Of a stretch of 33,217 bases of DNA, positions 13,995-21,548 are shown piece after piece (within the stretch, counting starts at the first letter, position 1; each line of letters opens with the position of its first letter). A program made the translations under genes and the position numbers. The notes under the pieces were generated by a model that was not told where the DNA came from, did no database searches, and saw only the letters and a program-made list of their open reading frames with translations. Source of the DNA: DATKEG01 sp035544515 (GTDB lineage Bacteria > Acidobacteriota > Vicinamibacteria > Fen-336); assembly GCA_035544515.1 (NCBI GenBank), contig DATKEG010000191.1, positions 1 through 33,217 of the forward strand, read 5' to 3'.

Positions 13995-14314
13995 TCAGGG
14001 TAGACCCGACGGCCGAGTGGCGCCACCTGTCTCCCGCGGCGGCTGCCGAACGCGCGTCTTCAGGTCCGCGAGCACACTCTCGATCTGGCCGAGCGCGTCT
14101 CTCAGGTCCTCGGCGATCTCCTCGGCCAGGACATGGGGTCCGGAACAGGTCGAGGCTGAGCTTGTCGCGCGCCAGGATGTCCTCGTAGCCGTATGCCCGC
14201 CAGCGCCCATCCGGCGCCTTGTCCGACCAGGTCCTGGTAGGACAGCCCGTCGTCACGCAGGACGTTGCAGTAGGATCAGAGCTTCTGGACGATTCCGTTG
14301 GACAGGTCGCTCAT
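13995..14314 (-). pseudogene. hsdM: Remnant of type I restriction-modification methylase subunit hsdM
   Basis: Reading from the ATG at 14314, the first 12 codons (MSDLSNGIVQKL) match the canonical HsdM N-terminus. A TGA then stands where the family has tryptophan, and the frame continues 'SYCNVLRDDGLSYQD'. A large deletion with frame change follows: the next recognisable text is the HsdM C-terminal 'DGRWRAYGYEDILARDKLSLDLF', then, after another short deletion and frame change, 'PHVLAEEIAEDLRDALGQI'. About 400 central residues, including the methyltransferase motifs (DPPF/NPPF), are gone. At least three lesions make it non-functional. Its ATG overlaps the HNH gene's stop (ATGA). Identification relies on remembered HsdM sequences. 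Confidence 0.8.
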
Positions 14315-15453
14315 AGGGTTGAGTGCATCGCGCTCAATTGAACTTGTTCCGGAACAAGTTCGCCAGCCGGCCGACCGACGGCCCGGTAGCAGGCCGACGT
14401 CTCGCGGACCACGCCAGCGTCGCTTCCATGCCAGCGCTTGCCGAACCAGAGCCGTCCCTCATAGTCGTTGTGGCGCCGGCAGCGGAGCTGGATGCGGTCG
14501 ACCGTTGCCTCGCCACCGAGTGCGTACGGATCGAGGTGGTGGAATTCCAGGAACCGGCGCTCGTTGCAGCGATGACCGTTCGGTCCGACGAAGGCGCATC
14601 GCCCGAGATCACGCACCCAGACGAGACGCTTGACGTGGGCGGATGGCTCGCGCCTCCCGGGCGCGGTCTCGCGCGGCGGACGGGGCCTTGTCGTGTCGGC
14701 GAACTTCGTCCGGGCCAGATCCGCCAGAAGCAGCGTGAGCGCGCGGTCGAGCACCGCCGCTTCGTCACCGGACGGGATGGAGTGGCCAAGCATGTCCTTG
14801 GCGAGCCGGAGTTTCTCCAGCGTGTCGCCGCCGATGGTGAGCTGGAGCTTGTAGCGCTCGGGGGAGAGTGGCGTCACAGCGGCCGGGCGGGGCGTTGTAG
14901 GAGTAGCGGTGACGACGGACGCGGGAGGCGCCGGCCCGGACGCTGCTGTCGCCTGCCCGGCGAAAAGCGGCGGAGCCGCCGCGAGTGGCGGTTCCGGCCG
15001 TGATGTCGAAAACCGGCGAACGGAGGTCGGGACGTCAGGCCGAGGCGAGAGCCGCGCCACGATCTCTTCGACTTCCGACTTGCTTTTCCCGCGCGCGGAC
15101 TCGAGCACATCCCGGTGGTTGGCGGGGGTGAGGTGCGGCGCGAGGAGCCTCACACCGGTCAGGTGGATCGCCCCTTCCGTGAGCAGGTCGAGGATCATGG
15201 GGAACCGGCGGGCGGCCCGCGCGACCTCGATCCGGTTGTAGGCCTCCCACTCGGAGAGCCGCAGGACGTCACGGCAGTAGGTGTACAGCGAGCTGTAGCC
15301 CTCCCGCAGGTGCACGTCGCGCGTGTCCATCTCCGCGAGGTGCGCCACGATCTGGGCCGTCGCGTCACGTTCGCGGCCGGCGAGACTCTTCAGCCGCGCG
15401 ACGAGCTCGGCGTCGGAAAGACGAGCGAGGGAAGCGAGGATGTCGTTCTGCAT
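14311..15453 (-). CDS. HNH endonuclease domain protein (DUF222-like architecture)
   Basis: The 380-aa product has an N-terminal helical region ('SLYTYCRDVLRLSEWEAYNR', 'ARRFPMILDLLTEGAIHLTGVRLLAPHLTP', about residues 55-110). A Pro/Ala-rich linker (140-195), a helical segment ('YKLQLTIGGDTLEKLRLAKDML') and a C-terminal HNH nuclease domain follow. The nuclease domain has zinc-type cysteines C286 and C296, 'LEFHHLDPYALGGEATVDRIQLRCRRHND' (H305, H306, C325, H328, N329). This architecture recurs in many soil bacteria, often in multiple copies. ATG 15453 is the conserved start. The last 16 residues appear to be a translated palindromic repeat (residues 365-372). It sits between hsdS and hsdM remnants and may have arrived with them or later. 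Confidence 0.85.
   Translation of the reverse strand: MQNDILASLARLSDAELVARLKSLAGRERDATAQIVAHLAEMDTRDVHLREGYSSLYTYCRDVLRLSEWEAYNRIEVARAARRFPMILDLLTEGAIHLTGVRLLAPHLTPANHRDVLESARGKSKSEVEEIVARLSPRPDVPTSVRRFSTSRPEPPLAAAPPLFAGQATAASGPAPPASVVTATPTTPRPAAVTPLSPERYKLQLTIGGDTLEKLRLAKDMLGHSIPSGDEAAVLDRALTLLLADLARTKFADTTRPRPPRETAPGRREPSAHVKRLVWVRDLGRCAFVGPNGHRCNERRFLEFHHLDPYALGGEATVDRIQLRCRRHNDYEGRLWFGKRWHGSDAGVVRETSACYRAVGRPAGELVPEQVQLSAMHSTL
14340..14361. repeat. 22-bp perfect palindrome at the HNH gene 3' end
   Basis: The half-site GAACTTGTTCC is followed directly by its exact reverse complement, with no spacer. It lies inside the last codons of the HNH gene (giving ELVPEQVQ) and about 25 bp upstream of the hsdM remnant ATG. 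It may be a dispersed palindromic repeat, an operator, or the recognition site of a dimeric protein. Confidence 0.8.
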
Positions 15454-15726
15454 ACCCGCTTGTAGCACCAGCGTCGGACACCTCTTTGGCCGTGCGGCAG
15501 GCGGCGCGCGGTGACGCGGCGCGGTCGTCGGAGCCCTTCGACGGCCACCCTGACCCGAACAACTGCGCACGGCGTTCGCGGCGGCGCGACAGGCGCCTTC
15601 CGTCACGCCTCCGCAGACCGCCTGCGAACTTGCTATGGAGAGTCCCCGCGAAAATCTTCACGGGCGCAGAAATTTTCCCTGACACCCAACTGCCACGAGA
15701 CGCGTGGCTCCAGCCAACGACGCCCG
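15454..15726. other. 273-bp gap with an AT-rich island and an extended -10
   Basis: No gene is supported between the HNH start and the hsdS remnant. On the minus strand TGCTACAAG (15467-15459) ends 5 nt before the HNH ATG and is a likely -10 for a leaderless transcript. At 15650-15677 lies a locally AT-rich stretch bounded by GAAAAT and ATTTTC in inverted orientation. Its composition differs from all neighbouring DNA and suggests foreign origin. Confidence 0.45.
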
Positions 15727-15992
15727 TTACTGTTTCCGACGGACGGCCGCCTTCCCGCCCTTGCTCTCGGCTCGCGCGGCGCGTTCCGCGCGGATGCGCT
15801 CCAGCAGCACGGACGCGGGCTCATCGCTCGGGTCCTGGTCGAACGAGCTTGCCCTCGAAGGCCCATTTGAGAATGGATTGACGGAGCCCCGTGGACCGTC
15901 TCTTGCCCGTCAAGACCAACCGTTCAACGTCATCCGCCAAGGTGAGCAGTCGGTCACACTCCGCAGTGATCCTTGCCTGTTCCGCTTGACCT
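15727..15992 (-). pseudogene. hsdS: Remnant of type I restriction-modification specificity subunit hsdS (3' end)
   Basis: Only the HsdS C-terminus survives: 'AEQARITAECDRLLTLADDVERLV' (start of the conserved spacer helix), then 'RLRQSILKWAFEGKLV'-like text (here 'GLRQSILKWAFEGKLV'). After a one-base frameshift near 15841 it continues 'DQDPSDEPASVLLERIRAERAA', with a basic tail ending at a TAA (15729-15727). These blocks are the standard end of HsdS. The target-recognition domains are absent and the 5' break lies about 35 bp after the creatininase stop. It is on the same strand as the hsdM remnant, in S-then-M order with the HNH gene between, so the locus has been rearranged as well as decayed. 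Confidence 0.8.
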
Positions 15993-16026
15993 GGCCCGCT
16001 CGACGGTCTGCCCCGCTGGGTGCCGC

Positions 16027-16782
16027 CTACGCCTTGCTGCCGAGGTGCTCCATCACGGACAGGCGCAGGATCTCGGCCAGCGCCTCGAAGTGCTCCTCCC
16101 CGGCTTCGGCCGAGGCCGAGGTGGGATCGCCGAAGTACGCGTCCTCTCCGCCGGCTTCCGCGAAGTTCTTCGCGCCCTTCTTGAGCGCGGGGGCCAGGCC
16201 GTCCATGGGAGCCAGGCTGATGCGCTCGCGCTCCCGCACCTTGTCCGGAGCGGCCGCCATCATGAGCGAGGTCTCGAAGGCGCCCGCGTGGTCGCCCTTC
16301 TGGAACGACTCGCCGAGCGTGTCGGACCACCGCTTCTTGGTGATGTCCACCCAGCACACGCTGGCCCCGCCCTTCCGGGCCGCTTCCACCGCGGCCTTCA
16401 GGTTTTCGACGTGCCGCGCCTCGAGATGGACGTTGACCAGCGCCACCGCGCGGAACCGGCTGGCGGCCAGGCAGACGTCGCGCAGCAGTGCGACCGAGGT
16501 CTCGGCCGGAATGCTGAGCGTGCCGGCGAAGTCCGCACCGAGATCCGCCACCGTGAAGCTCACCGGCGGGAGGATCAGCGAGGGCACCCCGTGCTCGCGC
16601 AGCCTGGCCGCCCCACGCCGCGCCATCTCGGTGGCGATCACCGTGTCGGCGCAAACCGGCAGGTGCGGCCCGTGCGCCTCGGTGGCTCCCACCGGCAGCA
16701 GGGCCACCGGACGGTCCTTCATCGCTTCGTCCACCTCGGTCCAGGTCATCTCGGAGATCTCGATCTGATCGGCCATAGCCAT
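16027..16782 (-). CDS. Creatininase family protein (metal-dependent amidohydrolase)
   Basis: A 251-aa member of the creatininase/MftE/FAPy-deformylase family. Metal ligands of Pseudomonas creatininase are preserved in spacing: 'TEAHGPHLPVCADT' supplies E, H and, eleven residues after the E, D; 'VNVHLEARHVEN' supplies the H-x-E pair. 'HAGAFETSLMM' is the family's substrate-side motif. The glycine-rich 'NGHGGN' form found in many relatives is replaced, which leans towards the true creatininase-type metal site. Function could be cyclic amide hydrolysis or peptide-tail trimming as in MftE; no mycofactocin genes are nearby. ATG 16782 has AAGGAG 10 nt upstream. A flavin reductase lies upstream on the same strand, 228 bp away. 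Confidence 0.85.
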   Translation of the reverse strand: MAMADQIEISEMTWTEVDEAMKDRPVALLPVGATEAHGPHLPVCADTVIATEMARRGAARLREHGVPSLILPPVSFTVADLGADFAGTLSIPAETSVALLRDVCLAASRFRAVALVNVHLEARHVENLKAAVEAARKGGASVCWVDITKKRWSDTLGESFQKGDHAGAFETSLMMAAAPDKVRERERISLAPMDGLAPALKKGAKNFAEAGGEDAYFGDPTSASAEAGEEHFEALAEILRLSVMEHLGSKA

Positions 16783-16854
16783 TGAAGGAAGGCTCCTTCT
16801 CTCCTTTCCGTTTCTTGTTTTGGGAATGCTCGTGCGGTTGCGGCTGCTCCTGGC

Positions 16855-16944
16855 TCAGGCGCCGGGGGCGCCGGGGGAGTCCTCGACGGGCTCCTGCGGC
16901 TCGCGGGCGAGGGCATTGACGCCGCGCTGCTGCCGGCACGCCAT
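16855..16944 (-). CDS. Possible 29-aa small ORF upstream of creatininase
   Basis: An ATG at 16944 opens a 29-codon frame on the minus strand, ending at a TGA at 16857-16855. The peptide is hydrophilic with two N-terminal basic residues, one cysteine and an acidic/Pro/Gly tail. A weak purine-rich stretch (AGAAGA) precedes the ATG and a TATAAG -10-like box lies at 16983-16978. There is no family match I can name. It fills much of the 228-bp gap before the creatininase gene, but chance is a fair explanation. Confidence 0.2.
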   Translation of the reverse strand: MACRQQRGVNALAREPQEPVEDSPGAPGA

Positions 16945-17010
16945 GTCCGTCTTCTTTTCGGTCAATGCGTTCCGATCCTTATACCCGATCGCCGTGCGTT
17001 CCGCTACCGC

Positions 17011-17505
17011 TCAGGCCGGTCCCCCGTCCCCGCCGGCCAGCCGGTGGTACCGCCCGCGATGGTAGAGCAGCGGGCGGCCGGGATGGACGGCCGCCGCCAC
17101 CACCTCCCCCACGTAGATCGCGTGGTCGCCCGCGGTGTGGGTGGCGACCACCCGGCATTCCAGGTGGGCCACCGCCCCGGCCACGAGCGGCACACCGGTG
17201 GCGCCTTCCACGAGTGGTGTCGTCTCGAACTTCAGGGGACCGCCGCCCGCGAACCGCCGCGACACCTCCTCCTGGTCGTCCGCGAGAAGGCTCACGCCGA
17301 AGCGGCCGGACTCGCGGAAGCCGGCGTGCGTCTCGGAGCGCTCGTCCACGCAGACGAGCACGAGCGGAGGCGCGAGGCTGACCGAGGAGAAGGCGGTCAC
17401 GGTGAGGCCCAGGGGCCGCCCGGCGGCGTCGCGCGTGGTGACGGCGGTGACGCCGGAGGCCAGCTGGGCCAGCGCGCGGCGGAACTCGTCGGGCTCGATG
17501 GGCAT
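17011..17505 (-). CDS. Flavin reductase-like domain protein (FMN-binding)
   Basis: This 164-aa protein has the split-barrel flavin reductase fold. Seen: 'FRRALAQLASGVTAVTT' at the N-terminus, 'GLTVTAFSSVSLAPPLVLVCVDERS' (about residues 36-60), 'RFGVSLLADDQEEVSRRFA' and 'VAHLECRVVATHTAGDHAIYVGEVV', each a conserved FMN/NADH-site block of the HpaC/RutF/FMN-red group. It would supply reduced FMN to a monooxygenase, but no monooxygenase partner is in the window. ATG 17505 begins the conserved 'PIEPDEFRRALAQL'; the frame extends further without similarity. It is divergent from the FAD/Fe-S dehydrogenase, with only 60 bp between starts, so the two may share control. Confidence 0.88.
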   Translation of the reverse strand: MPIEPDEFRRALAQLASGVTAVTTRDAAGRPLGLTVTAFSSVSLAPPLVLVCVDERSETHAGFRESGRFGVSLLADDQEEVSRRFAGGGPLKFETTPLVEGATGVPLVAGAVAHLECRVVATHTAGDHAIYVGEVVAAAVHPGRPLLYHRGRYHRLAGGDGGPA

Positions 17506-17533
17506 GGCGGCCGGGGAGGGCGGGATCAGCGGG

Positions 17534-17559
17534 ATTCTAGCCCGATTGAGGTATACGTT
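17534..17559. promoter_or_regulatory. Divergent promoter region of flavin reductase and FAD/Fe-S dehydrogenase
   Basis: On the minus strand TAGAAT (17539-17534) ends 28 nt before the flavin reductase ATG. On the plus strand overlapping candidates TATACG (17552-17557) and TACGTT (17554-17559) end 8 and 6 nt before the dehydrogenase ATG. Neither side shows a strong -35 or a Shine-Dalgarno. The two -10s lie within 26 bp, so initiation on one side may affect the other. Confidence 0.35.
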
Positions 17560-17565
17560 ACGCGG

Positions 17566-20505
17566 ATGCGCCACCCCCTCGCCGTGGGCGCCACGGAGCT
17601 GGCGCGCGAGCTGCGCGCGCGCGTCGCGGGCGAGGTGCGCTTCGACGAGGGCAGCCGCGCGCTCTACGCGACCGACGCCTCGAACTACCGGCAGGTGCCG
17701 ATCGGCGTGGTCCTACCGCGCTCGATCGAGGACGTGACGGAGACGCTCTCGGTGTGCCGCCGCTTCGGGGCGCCCGTGCTCGCGCGCGGAGGAGGCACCA
17801 GCCTGGCCGGCCAGTGCTGCAACGTGGCCGTGGTCATCGACACCTCCAAGCACCTCCACCGCGTGCTGGCGGTGGATCCCGCGACCAAGCGCGCGCGGGT
17901 GGAGCCGGGCGCCGTCCTCGACGACCTGCGCCGCGAGGCGGAGCGGCACCACCTGACCTTCGGGCCCGACCCGGCCACGCATCGCCACTGCACGATGGGC
18001 GGGATGATCGGGAACAACTCCTGCGGCGTGCACTCCGTGATGGCCGGCCGCACGGAGGACAACGTCCTCGAGCTCGACGTGGTCACCTACGACGGCCTGC
18101 GCCTGCGCGTCGGCCGGACCGCTCCCGAGGAGCTCGCGCGCATCGTCCACGCGGGGGGCCGCCGCGGCGAGATCTACGGCGGGCTCCACGCCCTGGCCGC
18201 GAAGTACGCCGGCCTCATCCGCGCGCGGTACCCGGACATCCCGCGCCGGGTCTCCGGATACAACCTGCCCGCCCTCCTGCCGGAGAACGGGTTCGACGTG
18301 GCGCGCGCCCTGGTGGGCACCGAGTGCACGTGCGCGTTCGTGCTGGAGGCGACCGTCCGCCTCGTGGACAGCCCGCCCGCGCGCGCGCTGGCCGTGGTCG
18401 GCTATCCCGACATCTTCGGCGCCGCGGACGACGTGCCCTTCGTCCTGGAGTCGGCGCCCATCGCCCTCGAAGCCTTCGAGGAGAACCTCCTGGCCGAGCT
18501 GCGCCGCACCGGCGTGCACCCGGAGGAGCTGAGGCTCATGCCGAGCGGGGGCGGCTGGCTCATCGTGGAGTTCGGCGGCGCCGACCGGCGCGAGGCGCGG
18601 GACAAGGCGCGCGCGCTGGCCGCCCGCGTACAGGGACGGCCCGCTCCTCCGTCGGTCGCGCTCTACGACGACCCGGCGATGGAGGCGTTCATCTGGCGCC
18701 TCCGGGAGTGGGGGCTGGCCGCGGCCGCCCGGGCGCCCGGGCGCAAGACGCGGTGGGAGGGGTGGGAGGACTCGGCCGTCGCGCCCCACCGGCTCGGCCC
18801 CTATCTGCGCGACCTGCGCGCGCTGCTCGACCGCTACGCCTATCAGGGCGACTTCTACGGCCACTTCGGCCAGGGCTGCGTGCACATGCGGATCGACTTC
18901 GACCTGGCCAGCACGCCGGGTCTCGGCGCGTTCCGCGCGTTCATGCGGGAGGCCGCGGAGCTGGTCGTCGGCTACGGCGGGTCGCTCTCCGGCGAGCACG
19001 GCGACGGCCAGGCGCGCGCGGAGCTGCTGCCGGTGATGTTCGGCCCCGAGCTGGTGCAGGCCTTCCGCGAGTTCAAGGCCATCTGGGACCCGCAGGGCCG
19101 GATGAACCCGGGCAAGATCGTGGATCCCTACCGCATGGACGAGAACCTGCGGCTCGGCCCCTCCTACCGGCCACGGCAGCCGGAGACGCGCTTCCGCTTC
19201 CCGGCCGACGGCGGCAGCCTCGCGCGCGCCACCGAGCGCTGCGTGGGCGTGGGGGAATGCCGCCGGCTCGAGGGCGGGACGATGTGCCCGAGCTTCATGG
19301 TCACGCGCGAGGAGAAGCACTCGACGCGCGGCCGCGCGCGCCTGCTCTTCGAGATGCTGTCGGGCGAGGGGCTGGGCGGCGGATGGCGCGACGAGCACGT
19401 GAAGGAGGCGCTCGACCTGTGTCTGGCCTGCAAGGGCTGCCGCGGCGACTGCCCGGCGCGGGTGGACGTCGCCACCTACAAGGCGGAGTTCCTCTCGCAC
19501 TACTACCAGGGCCGCCTGCGGCCGCGCTCCGCGTACGCGATGGGTCTCGTGCACTGGTGGACGCGCGCGGGCGCCCTGGCGCCGGGCCTGGTGAACGCGC
19601 TGACGCAGAACGAGCCCTGGGCGGGACTGCTCAAGGCCGCGGGCGGGATCGCCCCCCAGCGGCGCCTGCCTTGCCTGGCCCGCCGGACGTTCCGCTCCTG
19701 GTTCCTTGCCCGTTCCGGCCGCCGCCGGGACGGTCCACGCGTGGTGCTCTGGGCCGACACCTTCAACGACCGCTTCCACCCGCAGACGGCGCGCGCCGCG
19801 GTGGCGGTGCTCGAAGCGGCGGGATGGCAGGTGGACGTTCCCTCGCGCGTGTTGTGCTGTGGGCGGCCGCTCTACGACACGGGCATGCTCGACCTCGCGC
19901 GGTCGATGCTGCGCGGCGTGCTGGTGGCGATGCGCGCCGACATCACCGCCGGCACGCCGGTGGTGGTCCTCGAGCCGAGCTGCCTGTCCGTCTTCCGCGA
20001 CGAGGCGCTGAACCTCCTGGCCGGTGACCCCGACGCGGAGCGGTTCGCGCGCCAATGCGCGAGCCTCGGCGAGTTTCTGCACCGTGAAGGCCGCGGGGCG
20101 CCGCTCCCGACCTTGCGCCGGCGGACCCTGGTCCATGGACACTGCCACCAGAAGGCGCTGGCGGATCTCACGGGCGAGACGGCCGTCCTCGCCCGCATGG
20201 GCGCCGAGTGCGAAGTGCTCGACGCGGGGTGCTGCGGGATGGCGGGGGCGTTCGGCTTCGAGAAGGACAAATACGAGGTGTCCATGAAGGTGGGGGAGCG
20301 CGTGCTGTTGCCGGCCGTGCGCGGCGCCGGCAAGGACGTCCTGGTGATGGCGGACGGGTTCAGCTGCCGCGAGCAGATCGCGCAAGCGACCGACCGGCGC
20401 GCCCTGCACCTGGCCGACGTGCTGGCCCTGGCGCTGCGGCACGGACCGGACGGGCCGGACGGTCCGTACCCGGAGCGCTCCTCACTGGCGGGAGCCGGCG
20501 CATGA
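17566..20505 (+). CDS. FAD-binding and [4Fe-4S] oxidoreductase (GlcD-GlcF-type fusion)
   Basis: A 979-aa fusion of an FAD-linked 2-hydroxyacid dehydrogenase with an electron-transfer module. Residues about 20-220 are the PCMH-type FAD domain ('VLARGGGTSLAGQCCN', 71-86, then 'GGMIGNNSCGVHS'). About 230-520 is the FAD-oxidase C-terminal domain ('YGHFGQGCVHMRI', 'GYGGSLSGEHGDGQAR', 'DPQGRMNPGKIVDPY'). Near 558 and 618 are two Fe-S clusters ('CVGVGECRR...MCPSF' and 'CLACKGCRGDCP'). Near 763 and 887 are two CCG domains. The family oxidises D-lactate, glycolate or D-2-hydroxyglutarate and passes electrons to the quinone pool. The open frame reaches far upstream, but ATG 17566 starts the conserved part. 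Stop overlaps the next ATG (ATGA). Confidence 0.93.
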   Translation: MRHPLAVGATELARELRARVAGEVRFDEGSRALYATDASNYRQVPIGVVLPRSIEDVTETLSVCRRFGAPVLARGGGTSLAGQCCNVAVVIDTSKHLHRVLAVDPATKRARVEPGAVLDDLRREAERHHLTFGPDPATHRHCTMGGMIGNNSCGVHSVMAGRTEDNVLELDVVTYDGLRLRVGRTAPEELARIVHAGGRRGEIYGGLHALAAKYAGLIRARYPDIPRRVSGYNLPALLPENGFDVARALVGTECTCAFVLEATVRLVDSPPARALAVVGYPDIFGAADDVPFVLESAPIALEAFEENLLAELRRTGVHPEELRLMPSGGGWLIVEFGGADRREARDKARALAARVQGRPAPPSVALYDDPAMEAFIWRLREWGLAAAARAPGRKTRWEGWEDSAVAPHRLGPYLRDLRALLDRYAYQGDFYGHFGQGCVHMRIDFDLASTPGLGAFRAFMREAAELVVGYGGSLSGEHGDGQARAELLPVMFGPELVQAFREFKAIWDPQGRMNPGKIVDPYRMDENLRLGPSYRPRQPETRFRFPADGGSLARATERCVGVGECRRLEGGTMCPSFMVTREEKHSTRGRARLLFEMLSGEGLGGGWRDEHVKEALDLCLACKGCRGDCPARVDVATYKAEFLSHYYQGRLRPRSAYAMGLVHWWTRAGALAPGLVNALTQNEPWAGLLKAAGGIAPQRRLPCLARRTFRSWFLARSGRRRDGPRVVLWADTFNDRFHPQTARAAVAVLEAAGWQVDVPSRVLCCGRPLYDTGMLDLARSMLRGVLVAMRADITAGTPVVVLEPSCLSVFRDEALNLLAGDPDAERFARQCASLGEFLHREGRGAPLPTLRRRTLVHGHCHQKALADLTGETAVLARMGAECEVLDAGCCGMAGAFGFEKDKYEVSMKVGERVLLPAVRGAGKDVLVMADGFSCREQIAQATDRRALHLADVLALALRHGPDGPDGPYPERSSLAGAGA

Positions 20506-21467
20506 GCCCCGGCGAGCTCAACGTCCTCGTCCTCGCTCCGCCGGACGACACGAGCGTGCGGCGGCTCGCCGCGCTGCCGCCGGGCGTGCGCACCGTCCTC
20601 GGGCAGACGCCCCCGGAGTTCGGCGAGGCGGCGGCCACCGCCGAGGTGATCCTTCACTGCTCCGGCGGCCGTCCGCGGCTCGAGCCGCTCCTGGCCCGGG
20701 CGCCGCGCGTGCGCTGGGTGCACTCCTGCTCGGCCGGGGTCGAGGGCCTGCTCTTTCCCGCCCTGGTGGACGGGCCCGTCGTCCTCACCAACGCGCGCGG
20801 CGCCTATAGCCGCTCCCTCGCCGAGTGGAGCCTGGCCGCGGTGCTGTTCTTCGCCAAGGACCTCCGGCGGCTGCTGCGCAGCCAGGCCGAGGGCCGCTGG
20901 GACCCCTTCGACCCGGAGGAGGTCGCCGGCCGCACGCTCGGCATCGTCGGTTACGGCGACATCGGGCGGGCGGTCGCCCGCTACGCGCGCGCGCTCGGCC
21001 TGCGCGTGGTCGCGCTGCGCCGCCGCCCCGAGCGCGACCCTCTCGCGGACGAGGTCGTGGGACCGGGAGGGCTGCTCGACCTGATGCGGCGATCCGACTA
21101 CGTCGTGGTCGCCGCGCCCATCACCGCGCAGACGCGTGGGCTGGTGAGCCGCCAGGCCATCGAGGCCATGAAGCCGTCGGCGGTGCTGGTCAACGTCGGG
21201 CGCGGACCGGTGGTGGACGAGGCGGCGCTCCTCGACGCGCTCACCGCGCGGCGCATCCGGGGCGCGGCGCTCGACGTGTTCGAGCAGGAGCCGCTGCCCG
21301 CGGGCCATCCGTTCTACGGGCTCGACAACGTGCTGCTCTCGCCGCACTCGGCCGACCACGTGGCCGGCTGGCGGGAGGCCGCGGTCGACCTCTTCGTGGA
21401 GCAGGTCGGGCGCTTCCGCCGCGGCGAGCCGCTGGCCAACGTGGTGGACAAGGCGCACGGGTACTGA
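20502..21467 (+). CDS. D-isomer-specific 2-hydroxyacid dehydrogenase
   Basis: A 321-aa NAD(P)-dependent dehydrogenase of the D-2-hydroxyacid family. Seen: the dinucleotide site 'TLGIVGYGDIGRAVARYARALG' (about residues 144-165), 'VNVGRGPVVDEAAL' with the substrate-binding arginine, 'GAALDVFEQEPLP' with the catalytic-relay glutamate, and 'LSPHSADH' with the acid/base histidine. All three catalytic residues are present. It interconverts a 2-keto acid and a D-2-hydroxy acid. Being coupled by ATGA to a quinone-linked D-2-hydroxyacid oxidoreductase, the pair can form a cycle: reduction of a keto acid with NAD(P)H here, and oxidation into the respiratory chain there. The exact acid is unknown. Confidence 0.92.
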   Translation: MSPGELNVLVLAPPDDTSVRRLAALPPGVRTVLGQTPPEFGEAAATAEVILHCSGGRPRLEPLLARAPRVRWVHSCSAGVEGLLFPALVDGPVVLTNARGAYSRSLAEWSLAAVLFFAKDLRRLLRSQAEGRWDPFDPEEVAGRTLGIVGYGDIGRAVARYARALGLRVVALRRRPERDPLADEVVGPGGLLDLMRRSDYVVVAAPITAQTRGLVSRQAIEAMKPSAVLVNVGRGPVVDEAALLDALTARRIRGAALDVFEQEPLPAGHPFYGLDNVLLSPHSADHVAGWREAAVDLFVEQVGRFRRGEPLANVVDKAHGY

Positions 21468-21548
21468 CGGCGCAGCTCTTCCCCGTACCACGTCGGGCGC
21501 CCAGAGGTGATCGTGGCCGCCATCACCGGCAACCCTCGCCGACGTCTC

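Noticed and set aside
14276..14278. In-frame TGA at codon 13 of the hsdM-like frame as a second selenocysteine codon
   Set aside because: The family has tryptophan there (TGG to TGA), the downstream gene is deleted and frameshifted, and no SECIS-like hairpin was seen.
15821..16939. HsdS-like residues as a C-terminal extension of the creatininase
   Set aside because: Creatininase has its own stop at 16027 at the usual family length; the HsdS text is in a different frame.
17713..20442. 909-codon open frame antisense to the FAD/Fe-S dehydrogenase
   Set aside because: High-GC shadow frame: composition is low-complexity His/Arg/Ala/Pro, no motifs, fully overlapped by a well-supported gene.
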